DNA from: Rosenbergiella epipactidis
Lineage (GTDB): Bacteria > Pseudomonadota > Gammaproteobacteria > Enterobacterales > Enterobacteriaceae
Assembly (NCBI RefSeq): GCF_018494055.1
Contig: NZ_JABBFQ010000002.1
Location: forward strand, 310,001-374,000
Length of the DNA stretch: 64,000 nt
Direction of reading: 5' to 3'
The stretch's first letter is position 1; each line of letters starts with the position of its first letter. The notes below the pieces were generated by a model. It was given only the letters and a program-made list of their open reading frames with translations, searched no databases and was not told the origin of the DNA. Of the stretch, positions 9,119 to 21,925 are shown piece after piece. Made by a program: the position numbers and the translations under genes.

Positions 9119-10623
9119 CTACTCCTCATCGTCCTCTTTAGGCCGCCCCGGAAAACGTCGACGGATCACTACGAAGAAGATCGGTACAAAATAGATGGTG
9201 AGTAAGGTTGCTGCCACCATTCCCCCTATCACGCCAGTCCCCACCGCATTTTGCGCGCCAGAACCTGCGCCAGAACCCAGCGCCAGCGGTAATACACCGA
9301 GAATAAAGGCCATGGATGTCATCAAGATAGGTCTTAACCGTATGCGTACCGCCGAGAGCGTCGCCTCGATCAGACCTTTACCCGCGAGTTCGATCTCATC
9401 CTTCGCAAACTCGACAATCAAGATGGCATTCTTAGCCGAGAGACCAATGGTCGTCAGTAGCCCTACGACAAAATAGACATCGTTGTTTAAACCGCGCAAC
9501 GCGGTGGCAATTAACGCCCCTAATACGCCAAGGGGTACCACCATAATGACGGAGAAAGGGACTGACCAGCTTTCGTACAGTGCGGCCAAACAGAGGAAAA
9601 CGACCAATAACGATATCGCATAAAGTGCAGGGGCTTGGTCACCCGCCAGGCGTTCTTGATAGGACATCCCGGTCCAATCAGAACCAATCCCCTCAGGCAG
9701 TTGATGGACTAATGATTCCATTAATGCCATCGCTTCACCCGAGCTTTTACCCGGCGCGGGCTGTCCTAATATCTCTATCGAAGAGAGACCGTTGTAACGT
9801 TCGAGCCGCGGTGAGCCATATTGCCAGTTAGCCGTCGCGAAGGAAGAAAATGGCACCATCTTACCGTTAGCAGCGCGGACAAACCACTGAGTCAGATCGT
9901 CGGGCATCATGCGATACGGGGCATCACTCATCACATAAACCTTCTTGACCCGCCCGTGATCCATAAAGTCATTAACATAGGTTCCGCCCCAAGCACTGCT
10001 TAAGGTCGTATTGATATCACTAAGATCTACGCCGAGCGCCGTCGCTTTCTCTTGGTCAACATTGACTTTGTATTGAGGGCTATCATCCATACCATTAGCC
10101 CGAACCGTGCTTAAGATATCTGGGTGTTGTTGGGCCAGTTGCAACAGTTTATTCCTCGCTGCCATCAGCTGGGTATGGCCCACCGCATCCTGATCAATCA
10201 GTTCAAAATCAAATCCGGTCGCATTCCCCAGCGCAATGATCGGCGGTAGATTAAAGGCCACCACATTCCCATCAATGATTTGGCTGAAGGCTTTATTCGC
10301 CCGTGCGACGATACTGTCGACGCTGCGTGCAGCCCCCTCGCGCACTGACCAATCTTACAATCCCACAAAGGCAATCCCAACATTTTGCCCGCGTCCAGCG
10401 AAACCAAAACCGTTAACGGTCAGGATATTTTCAACATTATCCTTCTCGTTATCTAGGTAGAAGTCATTAATCTGATCGAGGACCTTCTGCGTGCGCTCTT
10501 GCGTCGCGCCTGCAGGTAAAATTGCCTGCGTCGCCAATACCCCTTGGTCTTCAGAGGGTAGGAAAGATGATGGGAGATGCATAAATAAATAGGCACAGCC
10601 GCCGACCAATGCCGCATAGATAA

Positions 10624-10642
<19 letters not shown>
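9119..10642 (-). pseudogene. Truncated and nonsense-interrupted RND efflux pump gene (AcrB/AcrD/AcrF type)
   Basis: Only the part matching roughly residues 530-1050 of AcrB remains. It begins at RYLLIY...[12 protein letters not shown] and runs through [11 protein letters not shown], the FDFELIDQ segment, [33 protein letters not shown], and the C-terminal [14 protein letters not shown] helices. An in-frame TAA at 10355-10357 replaces the Lys codon of the conserved FV(S/G)LKDW segment, which one base change explains. The homology stops at about 10633-10642 where a LysR fragment begins. No periplasmic adaptor gene is present. The 408-residue frame after the stop could start at a GTG but would lack half the pump, so no function is expected. 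Confidence 0.9.
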
Positions 10643-11261
<619 letters not shown>

Positions 11262-11272
11262 GCTAGGTCGCC

Positions 11273-12727
11273 TTAGGTCTCACCACTCAGTTGACGGTAC
11301 TTCTGCTGGAATAAACCTAAACGCTGTTGAAAGAATCGATGGCGTTCTGGCTGTGGGCGATACGTGGCGACAATCGGCGAAAGGGGAAAGTGTTCCGCCA
11401 AGCTTAACGCGGGGCTACAAGCCATTTTCGCCAAACGTGCAGCACCTAACGCGGGGCCGACATCCCCATTCTGTCGATAATCAAGACATTGCCCCATCAC
11501 ATCTGCCAACAGCTGACGCCAAAACTCACTTTTTGCGCCACCGCCAATCAATGTCACCGAGGTGGGGACGACGCCACTCTGATGTAAAGCCGCCATCCCT
11601 TCCGCCAGTCCTAGACTCACCCCTTCAACTACCGAAAATGCCAGTTCCGCAGGGCCATGCTGAGCGGTTAAACCGGTAAAACTCCCTGTCGCGTAAGGAT
11701 CATTGTGCGGCGTACGTTCGCCAGCTAAATAGGGCAGAAAAATGGGAGAGCGGTCTTCTACCTTCGCATGTTGGGCCAGCTGTAGAAAATCACTCACCGA
11801 GGCTTGCCCAGTGATTTTAGCCCCCCAATCGAGACAAGACGCCGCACTAAGCATTACCGACATAAGATGCCAGGTTTCAGGTAACGCATGGCAAAAGCTA
11901 TGAACGGCTTGGCGACTATTGGCATAGAAACCGTCGCTGACTGCAAAATAAACCCCTGAGGTTCCCAATGAGAGCATCGCTTGGCCTGACTGCCATACCC
12001 CCACACCCAATGCCCCTGCCGCATTATCGCCTCCGCCTGCCACGATAGGCACAGCTGAAGAGAACCCCCATCGTTGCTGGTGTTCTTCTAGTAAGTGTCC
12101 ACTTACTTCAGGGCCTTCTAGAAGTGGGGGGACTTGTTGCAGTGTTAATCCACACGCCTCAAGTAATGTCTCATCCCACTGACGCGTCGCAACATTTAGC
12201 CAAAGGGTTCCTGAGGCATCAGACATGTCAGTGGCATAACAGCCGGAAAGTTTCCAACGTAAGTAATCTTTCGGTAATAAAACTTGGGCGATCTGACTAA
12301 AAATAGCCGGTTCATGTTCAGCCACCCAAAGGAGTTTTGGGGCAGTCATGCCAGTCATCAGCTGATTACCCGTAATTCGCTCAATAGAAGGAGCTCGCTG
12401 ATTAAGCCGTACGCACTGTGGCGCACAGCGACCATCGTTCCACAATATTGCTGGCCGCAGAGGCTGGCCATCGCTATCGACTAACACTGCCCCATGCATC
12501 TGCCCTGTCACGCCTATTGCCTTGACGGCCTGCAGTGATGTGCGCTCGGCGAGCTGGTCAAGTGCTTGCTCGGTCGCTTGCCACCACTGTGCTGGCGCTT
12601 GTTCCGACCAGAGCGGGTGAGGATGGTCGCAGGTTAATGAGATAGATTGGCTCTCTTGTACCCTAAACTGTTCATCCATCAATACCACTTTAACGCCAGA
12701 GGTTCCTAAATCGATACCAAGATACAT
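11273..12727 (-). CDS. xylB: Xylulokinase
   Basis: A full-length FGGY kinase of 484 residues, the same length as E. coli XylB. The N-terminal phosphate loop is YLGIDLGTSGVKVVLMD, with TGQMHGAVLVD near 80, the MSDASGTLWLNV segment, and the C-terminal ATP site LIGGGAKSEFWRQLLADV. It phosphorylates D-xylulose to xylulose 5-phosphate for the pentose phosphate pathway. CAGGAG lies 9 bases before the ATG. No xylA, xylFGH or xylR is nearby. It lies 55 bp after apbE on the same strand and could be read from the reductase promoter. It may also serve xylulose from another source, such as xylitol or arabitol dehydrogenation. Confidence 0.93.
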   Translation of the reverse strand: MYLGIDLGTSGVKVVLMDEQFRVQESQSISLTCDHPHPLWSEQAPAQWWQATEQALDQLAERTSLQAVKAIGVTGQMHGAVLVDSDGQPLRPAILWNDGRCAPQCVRLNQRAPSIERITGNQLMTGMTAPKLLWVAEHEPAIFSQIAQVLLPKDYLRWKLSGCYATDMSDASGTLWLNVATRQWDETLLEACGLTLQQVPPLLEGPEVSGHLLEEHQQRWGFSSAVPIVAGGGDNAAGALGVGVWQSGQAMLSLGTSGVYFAVSDGFYANSRQAVHSFCHALPETWHLMSVMLSAASCLDWGAKITGQASVSDFLQLAQHAKVEDRSPIFLPYLAGERTPHNDPYATGSFTGLTAQHGPAELAFSVVEGVSLGLAEGMAALHQSGVVPTSVTLIGGGAKSEFWRQLLADVMGQCLDYRQNGDVGPALGAARLAKMACSPALSLAEHFPLSPIVATYRPQPERHRFFQQRLGLFQQKYRQLSGET

Positions 12728-12782
12728 GGGCCATTCTCCTGATTAAGGCAGCCTTCACCCTAAGCATTATCGATAAAGAATT

Positions 12783-13712
12783 CTACTGATTTACATCGAG
12801 AACGTGACATTGGAAGTGCTGCTGTGAGGAACATATAACCTGGTTATGGCGCGTGATCATCACCGCCTCAAGTTCTGGATGGTGAGCAAGCCATGCGAGG
12901 CTCTGTTCAACGCCCATGCCGTACAATAATGTGCTGTAAAGGTCACCGATCAACGAAGACTCACTGATCACCGTCACGCTCAGTAAGTCGTTATCCAAAG
13001 GATATCCTGTCCGACTATCAAGAATATGGTGATAGCAGCGCTGTTGATGGAGGAAGTATCGCTCGTAAATTCCTGAGGTCACCACCGATCGCCCACTTAT
13101 CGCTAGGCGGGCACTTAATGTCTGTGAGTCGCCAAAAGGCTTGCGTAATCCAATCTGCCAAGGATGATCTTCGGGGCATGAGAGGGTATGTATGTTCCCG
13201 CCTAAATTGATTAACGCGTAAGGCTCTTGCTGATCCTGTAAATATTGGCAGACTTTATCGGCAATATAGCCTTTAGCAATAGCCCCGAGATCAATCTCCA
13301 TCCCCGGTTTTCGCAGAAAGAGGGATCGGGTATCGGGATCCAGCTCAATATCTTGTGGATCGATCAAGGCTAACGCCTTATCGATCTGATCACTAGGCGG
13401 AGGACACTGCCCATTAAAGCCAATACGCCACGTTTTAACTAACGGGCCAATCGCCAAATTGAACAGGCTACCCGGCAACAGGCTGACTTCACGCGCGAGG
13501 GAAACCAGCTGGAAAAGCGCATTGGGTACAACAACGGGATGCTGACCGGCGGCGCGGTTTACCCTCATTAACAACGAATCGGCTCTATTAACCGTTAACA
13601 GTGCCTCTTGCTCAGCGATCAACTGAAACACTTCACGAGCACGCTGTGGATTGTCTTGGGAGAGCGATACGCTAATCGGCGACCCCATCATTACCGCCTG
13701 ATAATCTGCCAT
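12783..13712 (-). CDS. apbE: FAD:protein FMN transferase (ApbE), cytoplasmic form
   Basis: A flavin transferase of 309 residues that splits FAD and attaches FMN to a Thr of FMN_bind domains. It begins MADYQAVMMGSPISV without a lipoprotein or signal sequence, so it should act in the cytoplasm. Seen motifs: LFNLAIGPLVKTW, MEIDLGAIAKGYIADKV, LINLGGNIHT, and the C-terminal metal-site region SSLIGDLYSTLLYGMG. GGGAGG lies 4 bases before the ATG. It starts 21 bp after the stop of the flavoprotein that carries the DAIAGAT acceptor site, so its substrate is almost certainly that neighbour. Confidence 0.92.
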   Translation of the reverse strand: MADYQAVMMGSPISVSLSQDNPQRAREVFQLIAEQEALLTVNRADSLLMRVNRAAGQHPVVVPNALFQLVSLAREVSLLPGSLFNLAIGPLVKTWRIGFNGQCPPPSDQIDKALALIDPQDIELDPDTRSLFLRKPGMEIDLGAIAKGYIADKVCQYLQDQQEPYALINLGGNIHTLSCPEDHPWQIGLRKPFGDSQTLSARLAISGRSVVTSGIYERYFLHQQRCYHHILDSRTGYPLDNDLLSVTVISESSLIGDLYSTLLYGMGVEQSLAWLAHHPELEAVMITRHNQVICSSQQHFQCHVLDVNQ

Positions 13713-13733
13713 ACCGCCTCCCTTATTACGACG

Positions 13734-16520
13734 TTAAACCGTTTTAACCCACTTCGCCGCTTGTTCACCGGCTAAGAGTCCAAAGATAATGATATCCGCC
13801 ACCGCATTACCGCCGATACGATTAGCGCCATGAATGCCACCGACGACTTCCCCTGCCGCCCAGATACCCGCTAACGGGTGATTATGGGTATCCAACACCT
13901 GTGCTTGAGTCGAGATGGCGATACCGCCCATAGTATGGTGAACACCGGGCGCTATCTTAATCGCGTAAAAAGGCCCCTTATCCAACGGATGTCGTAGTGC
14001 CGTCGTGCGACCAAATAGCGGATCTTGCTGCTGACGAACCCCTTGATTAAATGTGTCTAGCGTCTGTGCCAGCACGCTGGGATCCATGCCGATCTGTGTC
14101 GCGAGATCGTCGACGCTCTCACCTTGGACCACAAAACCTTTCGCAAGATATTCCTCAGCCGCTTTATTTTGGGATCTCACTTGCTCATCAAAAACGATCC
14201 ACGCACTTTTCTCTGCTAAGCCAATGATCTGCGCAGACACCTTGTCACGGGTTTCCATTTCATTACAGAAACGAACGCCCGCTTGGGAGACGAGTATCGC
14301 CCCACCGCCACGAATCGATTCAGAAATAAGATAGGCACTTTTTTGCTCAACGGTAGGGTGAATTTGAATTTCCGCCATATCGACTGTCGCCGCACCAAGG
14401 TTTTGTAATAAGGTAATTCCACTGCCCGTTGCGCCTTTATGGTTCGTGGTGACAAATCCTGTTAATTCAGGACGATAATGCTCAACCATCTTAGTATTAG
14501 CACTAAACCCGCCGGTGGCGACGATAACCGCTTTAGTGTGTAAGATACGGCTTTCACCGTATTCATCGATAACCTTCACCCCAGAAACTTTCCCTTGGTG
14601 ATACTCAATATTATCGGCCTTAGTGTCGAGCAGGACTTCAATATGACGCTGGGTAAGATTTTTCACTAACCCACTTATTAAAAATCCCCCCACAGCAGAA
14701 CGATCGGCAGGACGGTGAGTTCGGTCAATACTCATTCCGCCAGTGATCGTAATATCGCTTAACACGATCTCCTGTTTGGCCAACCAATCTATGGCATCCG
14801 GTGCCCTTTCCACAAATTGCTGCAACAAATCGGGATTGTTTTTAAATTTCCCGCCCTTCAACGTTTCTTCATAGAAGCAGGCTTTGCTGTCTTGAATCCC
14901 TTTTTCTCGTTGATAGAGGGTTTGCGCCGCATTCATTCCAACGGAAGCTTTGAGGGTATTTCCCCCGATTGTCGGCATACGCTCAACCACGACGACTTTG
15001 GCCCCCAGATCGTGGGCATTGATGGCGGCAGCTAATCCCGCACCACCGCTACCAATCACAATGACGTCATAGTGTTCTAAACTGGCTGGATCGACCCCAC
15101 TATCTTCTGCCCAGTGTTTGGTGGAGGTCGAGAGCGCGCGTGAGACGGCTTTTTTGAGTGCCTCGCTTTGCGTCGTTGCCCCGGCAATTGCATCAACATA
15201 AGGGCTGTTCGCCACTAACATCCGGCTGCGTAATTGTTCAAAAGTCTGCGTAAAGTCGACATCCAGACTACTGTCCGGCTGTAAGCGAATATCGGTGATC
15301 CGATCGGTATCGAGTTGAACATCAATGATCAGCTTAAGCGCTTCCGCTTCCACTTTTTCATGGTAGACCCCGGCTTTAAACTTCTTACCCACATTTTGGA
15401 CATCGCGGATCATGGCATCGACCAAGGAGAAGTACCACAGTGGTTCCGGTATAGACAGTGCTTCGCGTTGCGTACTCTCCATCTCCAGCGTTAAGCTCTC
15501 ACCAGAATGCAGACGCTGCCACCAATCCGGATAAACAATACAGGCCTTACCTACCGCTAGCAGGTCGTAGCCCGCAGCCAGGGCTTGATCGACATCCGAT
15601 CGATTAACAATCCCCCCTACGCCGATCACTGGGACTTTTGCTAGGCTTGAGGAGGGGGAAAGTGCTTGCCGATAGCGGGTAATGAGTGACGTGTGATCCG
15701 CCAGATCAACAATCGATGATCGCGACCAATGTCCTACCGAAAAATGTACGTAATCTAGCCCGCGTTGCGCGAGTTGCTCAAGCAGATAGAGGCTATCTTT
15801 AAAAGTAATCCCCGGTTTTTCCAACTCTTCAGGTGAAAAGCGATAACCGATAATAAAATCGTTAGTTTCAGCGCGATCGACCATCTGGTGGGCAATATCC
15901 AAGACGGCTAACGGAAAACGACTGCGTTTTTCGCGATCGCCTCCCCAATGATCCTGACGCCGATTTGAATGCGGGGAAAAAAATTGCTGGATCAAATAGG
16001 TGTTTGCTCCGTGAATTTCCACCCCATCAAACCCAGCTTTGATCGCCCGATTTACCGCATCACCGAATTTAGTGATCAGTACGTCAATCTCTTGGCTGCT
16101 CAGTTCACGCGGCGTTGTTGCCCCTTCACGAGCCGCCGCGACAGCACTCGGGGCAACCGGTGTTTTACCACCGATCAACTCAGGCTCTACCATCCGCCCA
16201 CCGTGGTAGATCTGTAAGATCGCGAGCGCGCCCTGTTGTTTGATCGCGTTCGCAATACGGGCCAGCCCTGGAATTTTTTTGTCGCTATCAATCCCTAAGG
16301 CACCTGGAAAAGCTGGTCCCAGTGGCGCGATAAAGCAGCACTCGACAATCACGGCACCTAGCCCTTGTGCGCGCTTACCGTAGTACTCGACTAAGTCTTG
16401 CGGAACACTTCCATCGTAAAACCCACTACAGGTTGTCATAGGGGCCATTAGAAGTCTGTTTTTGATGGTTCGACCTTTTGGGAAACACAATGCGGTATTC
16501 AAGACGTTATTAAGATCCAT
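13734..16520 (-). CDS. Three-domain flavoprotein reductase (OYE + FMN_bind + FAD_binding_2), NADH:fumarate-reductase-like
   Basis: A 928-residue soluble protein starting at the ATG at 16520 (GGAG 6 bases upstream). A longer frame reaches 16625 but lacks a site. Domain 1 (about 1-375) is an old-yellow-enzyme FMN barrel: LLMAPMTTCSGF, GFDGVEIHGANTYLIQQFFSPHSNRR. Domain 2 (about 395-460) is FMN_bind with D443-AIAGA-T449, the ApbE flavinylation motif. Domain 3 (from 485) is a flavocytochrome-c-type FAD domain: VIGSGGAGLAAAINA at 488, IHPTVE, HTMGGIAIS near the end. This order matches the cytoplasmic NADH:fumarate reductase described in Klebsiella. Fumarate is the likeliest acceptor, but acrylate-like or other enoates cannot be excluded. 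No signal peptide is seen. Confidence 0.88.
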   Translation of the reverse strand: MDLNNVLNTALCFPKGRTIKNRLLMAPMTTCSGFYDGSVPQDLVEYYGKRAQGLGAVIVECCFIAPLGPAFPGALGIDSDKKIPGLARIANAIKQQGALAILQIYHGGRMVEPELIGGKTPVAPSAVAAAREGATTPRELSSQEIDVLITKFGDAVNRAIKAGFDGVEIHGANTYLIQQFFSPHSNRRQDHWGGDREKRSRFPLAVLDIAHQMVDRAETNDFIIGYRFSPEELEKPGITFKDSLYLLEQLAQRGLDYVHFSVGHWSRSSIVDLADHTSLITRYRQALSPSSSLAKVPVIGVGGIVNRSDVDQALAAGYDLLAVGKACIVYPDWWQRLHSGESLTLEMESTQREALSIPEPLWYFSLVDAMIRDVQNVGKKFKAGVYHEKVEAEALKLIIDVQLDTDRITDIRLQPDSSLDVDFTQTFEQLRSRMLVANSPYVDAIAGATTQSEALKKAVSRALSTSTKHWAEDSGVDPASLEHYDVIVIGSGGAGLAAAINAHDLGAKVVVVERMPTIGGNTLKASVGMNAAQTLYQREKGIQDSKACFYEETLKGGKFKNNPDLLQQFVERAPDAIDWLAKQEIVLSDITITGGMSIDRTHRPADRSAVGGFLISGLVKNLTQRHIEVLLDTKADNIEYHQGKVSGVKVIDEYGESRILHTKAVIVATGGFSANTKMVEHYRPELTGFVTTNHKGATGSGITLLQNLGAATVDMAEIQIHPTVEQKSAYLISESIRGGGAILVSQAGVRFCNEMETRDKVSAQIIGLAEKSAWIVFDEQVRSQNKAAEEYLAKGFVVQGESVDDLATQIGMDPSVLAQTLDTFNQGVRQQQDPLFGRTTALRHPLDKGPFYAIKIAPGVHHTMGGIAISTQAQVLDTHNHPLAGIWAAGEVVGGIHGANRIGGNAVADIIIFGLLAGEQAAKWVKTV

Positions 16521-16734
16521 TCGCGCTCCAGAGGCTATCGTTACATGGCTAGAGAGAGTTATTTCCCCCACTATAAGCCGATGCGATTTCCCTCCCCCTT
16601 CGTCTAGATCAAAGAACGGTGACAAATTAATAAATGAATACGTATTGGAAATAAGTTAACTACAAATTTAAACACCCCTTAACAAATATTTAACTATATG
16701 ATTTTTAAATCATTTATATAAACTCACGCCAAAT

Positions 16735-16748
16735 TTGTTTAGGATCAA
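16735..16748. promoter_or_regulatory. FNR-like box (one mismatch)
   Basis: TTGTT-TAGG-ATCAA differs from the FNR consensus TTGAT-N4-ATCAA at one base. It lies in the 374-bp divergent region, 215 bp from the reductase ATG, in AT-rich DNA that could hold its promoter. Confidence 0.5.
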
Positions 16749-16794
16749 AAAATTAATAAACTTAATGCGAGCTTGAAAGGCACTCTTTTATCTT

Positions 16795-16808
16795 TTGATA
16801 GAAATCAA
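16795..16808. promoter_or_regulatory. Perfect FNR box
   Basis: TTGAT-AGAA-ATCAA matches the FNR consensus exactly and is symmetrical. Its centre lies about 93 bp before the DASS transporter ATG, a spacing that allows activation from near -41.5. Expected effect: anaerobic induction of the transporter and perhaps of the divergent reductase operon. Confidence 0.7.
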
Positions 16809-16894
16809 CACCTCACTGAGTAAAAAATCGATGATGGTGAAGATAAATTCGACTGCATTCTCTCCTCCATCGATCGATTACTGAGTGATTATTC

Positions 16895-18403
16895 ATGATT
16901 AAGGACAGTGAACAAAACGTTTCTCCTGCACCGCCCCCCACATCAGGGCGAGCAAAAAAAGCCATTATTTTTCTTCTCCCCGCCTTGATAGCATTACTAT
17001 TATTAGTCACCCCTGTACCAGAAGGCTTATCCCCTCACGCTTGGCACTTTTTTGCTATCTTCGCTGCGGTGATCGTTGGCTTGATTTTTGAGCCTTTACC
17101 CGGCGCAGTGATTGGCCTGACGGGGATCGTTGTGGTCGCGATCTTCAATCAGTGGTTATTATTCAGCCCTGAACAACTGGCGGATCCGCAATTTAAGACC
17201 GCCAATCAAGCCTTTAAATGGGCGGTAAGCGGCTTCAGTAACTCGACGGTCTGGTTAATTTTCGGCGCATTTATGTTTGCTGCAGGCTATGACAAAACGA
17301 ATTTAGGTCGACGCCTAGCCTTGATTTTAGTGAAGTTTCTTGGCCGCAGGAGCTTAACCCTAGGCTATGCTATTACCTTCGCCGATCTATTATTAGCGCC
17401 GTTCACCCCCTCGAACACGGCACGCAGTGGTGGGACGATTTATCCCATTATCGCCAATCTCCCCCCACTTTATGGCTCGAAACCTAATGACCCAAGCGCC
17501 CGTAAGATTGGCTCTTATTTAATGTGGGTCGCCATCACCGCAGCCTGTATTACCAGCTCAATGTTTTTGTCTGCGCTGGCCCCCAATCTGCTCGCTTTAG
17601 CACTGGTTAAAAGTGTGGTAGGCATTGATATTACGTGGGGGAGATGGTTTTTAGCATTCCTTCCTGTCGGGATTTTACTGATTGTCACCATGCCGCTGTT
17701 GGCTTATTGGCTCTATCCTCCCGAAGTCAAAGTTAATGAGGAAGTGCCGAAATGGGCAGCCAGTGAGCTTAAGAAACTCGGTAAGATGTCACGCAATGAA
17801 ATTTTACTACTGTGCTTTGTTTGCTGTGCGTTGCTGATGTGGATCTTTGCAGCGGCGTGGATTGAACCGGCGATGGCGGCTTTACTGGTTGTGGTGTTGA
17901 TGTTGTGGACCGGCGTGCTGTCTTGGAACGATATCACCAGTAATAAGCCTGCGTGGAATACCTTTGCGTGGTTCGCCACATTAGTCGCTTTGGCGGATGG
18001 TTTAGCCAGAGTCGGCTTTATTCGCTGGTTGGGTCAAGAGGCAGGACTACTGTTAACCGGGATTAGCCCAACGGTTGCCACCGTGATGCTCTTTTTAGCG
18101 TTCTACTTACTCCATTATCTCTTTGCCAGCTCAACGGCGCATACCACGGCATTACTCCCCGCTATTCTGACTATTGGGGCAGCGATTCCGGGTATTGATA
18201 TGCCGATTTTCTGTTTATTACTCGTGACCTCTCTAGGCATTATGGGGATCATTACACCTTATGGTACCGGACCGAGTCCTATTTATTATGGGAGCGGTTA
18301 TTTACCTACCAAAGACTATTGGCGGCTAGGTTCAATCTTCGGTGTTATTTTCTTACTCGCCTTACTGTTTATTGGCTACCCTTGGATGAAGATGATTTTC
18401 TAA
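16895..18403 (+). CDS. DASS-family dicarboxylate carrier (CitT/TtdT type)
   Basis: A protein of 502 residues, mostly hydrophobic. It aligns by eye along its length with E. coli CitT: PVPEGLSPHAWHFFAIF, STVWLIFGAFMFAAGY, LLAPFTPSNTARSGGT (the SNT carboxylate/cation motif), NDPSARKIGSYLMW, HYLFASSTAHTTALLP (second SxT motif) and GIITPYGTGPSPIYYG. CitT and TtdT exchange citrate or tartrate for succinate across the inner membrane. Divergence from a fumarate-reductase-like gene with FNR boxes between suggests uptake of fumarate, malate or tartrate against succinate under anaerobiosis; the exact substrate is inferred. A bidirectional terminator follows. Confidence 0.88.
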   Translation: MIKDSEQNVSPAPPPTSGRAKKAIIFLLPALIALLLLVTPVPEGLSPHAWHFFAIFAAVIVGLIFEPLPGAVIGLTGIVVVAIFNQWLLFSPEQLADPQFKTANQAFKWAVSGFSNSTVWLIFGAFMFAAGYDKTNLGRRLALILVKFLGRRSLTLGYAITFADLLLAPFTPSNTARSGGTIYPIIANLPPLYGSKPNDPSARKIGSYLMWVAITAACITSSMFLSALAPNLLALALVKSVVGIDITWGRWFLAFLPVGILLIVTMPLLAYWLYPPEVKVNEEVPKWAASELKKLGKMSRNEILLLCFVCCALLMWIFAAAWIEPAMAALLVVVLMLWTGVLSWNDITSNKPAWNTFAWFATLVALADGLARVGFIRWLGQEAGLLLTGISPTVATVMLFLAFYLLHYLFASSTAHTTALLPAILTIGAAIPGIDMPIFCLLLVTSLGIMGIITPYGTGPSPIYYGSGYLPTKDYWRLGSIFGVIFLLALLFIGYPWMKMIF

Positions 18404-18431
18404 AGACTACAGATCAACTGGCCATCCCCCT

Positions 18432-18463
18432 AAAAAAAGAGGCATCCTTGGATGCCTCTTTCC
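18432..18463. terminator. Bidirectional terminator
   Basis: AAAGAGGCAT (18436-18445) pairs with ATGCCTCTTT (18452-18461), extended by CC/GG. A run of A at 18432-18438 gives a U-tract on the minus strand. It ends both the DASS gene and the bgl operon. Confidence 0.85.
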
Positions 18464-18467
18464 TGTT

Positions 18468-21833
<3,366 letters not shown>

Positions 21834-21847
21834 TTAATTCCCTGTAA

Positions 21848-21918
21848 AAACAAAAAAACCCGGGACCCGCCTTGTTTAGACGAGACCCAGGTTTTGCCTA
21901 CCGAAGTAGTAACAATCC
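21848..21918 (-). promoter_or_regulatory. BglG-type ribonucleic antiterminator (RAT) overlapping a terminator
   Basis: On the minus strand the RAT spans 21918-21890: it opens GGATTGTTACTACTTCGG and closes TAGGCAAAACC, a near-perfect bgl/LicT RAT. Its 3' end overlaps the left arm of a terminator (AAACCTGGGTCTCG pairing with CGGGTCCCGGGTTT, one mismatch), followed by T7 (from 21858) and a second T-run. Binding of BglG would stabilise the RAT and allow reading into bglF. Confidence 0.93.
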
Positions 21919-21925
21919 TGTCAAT

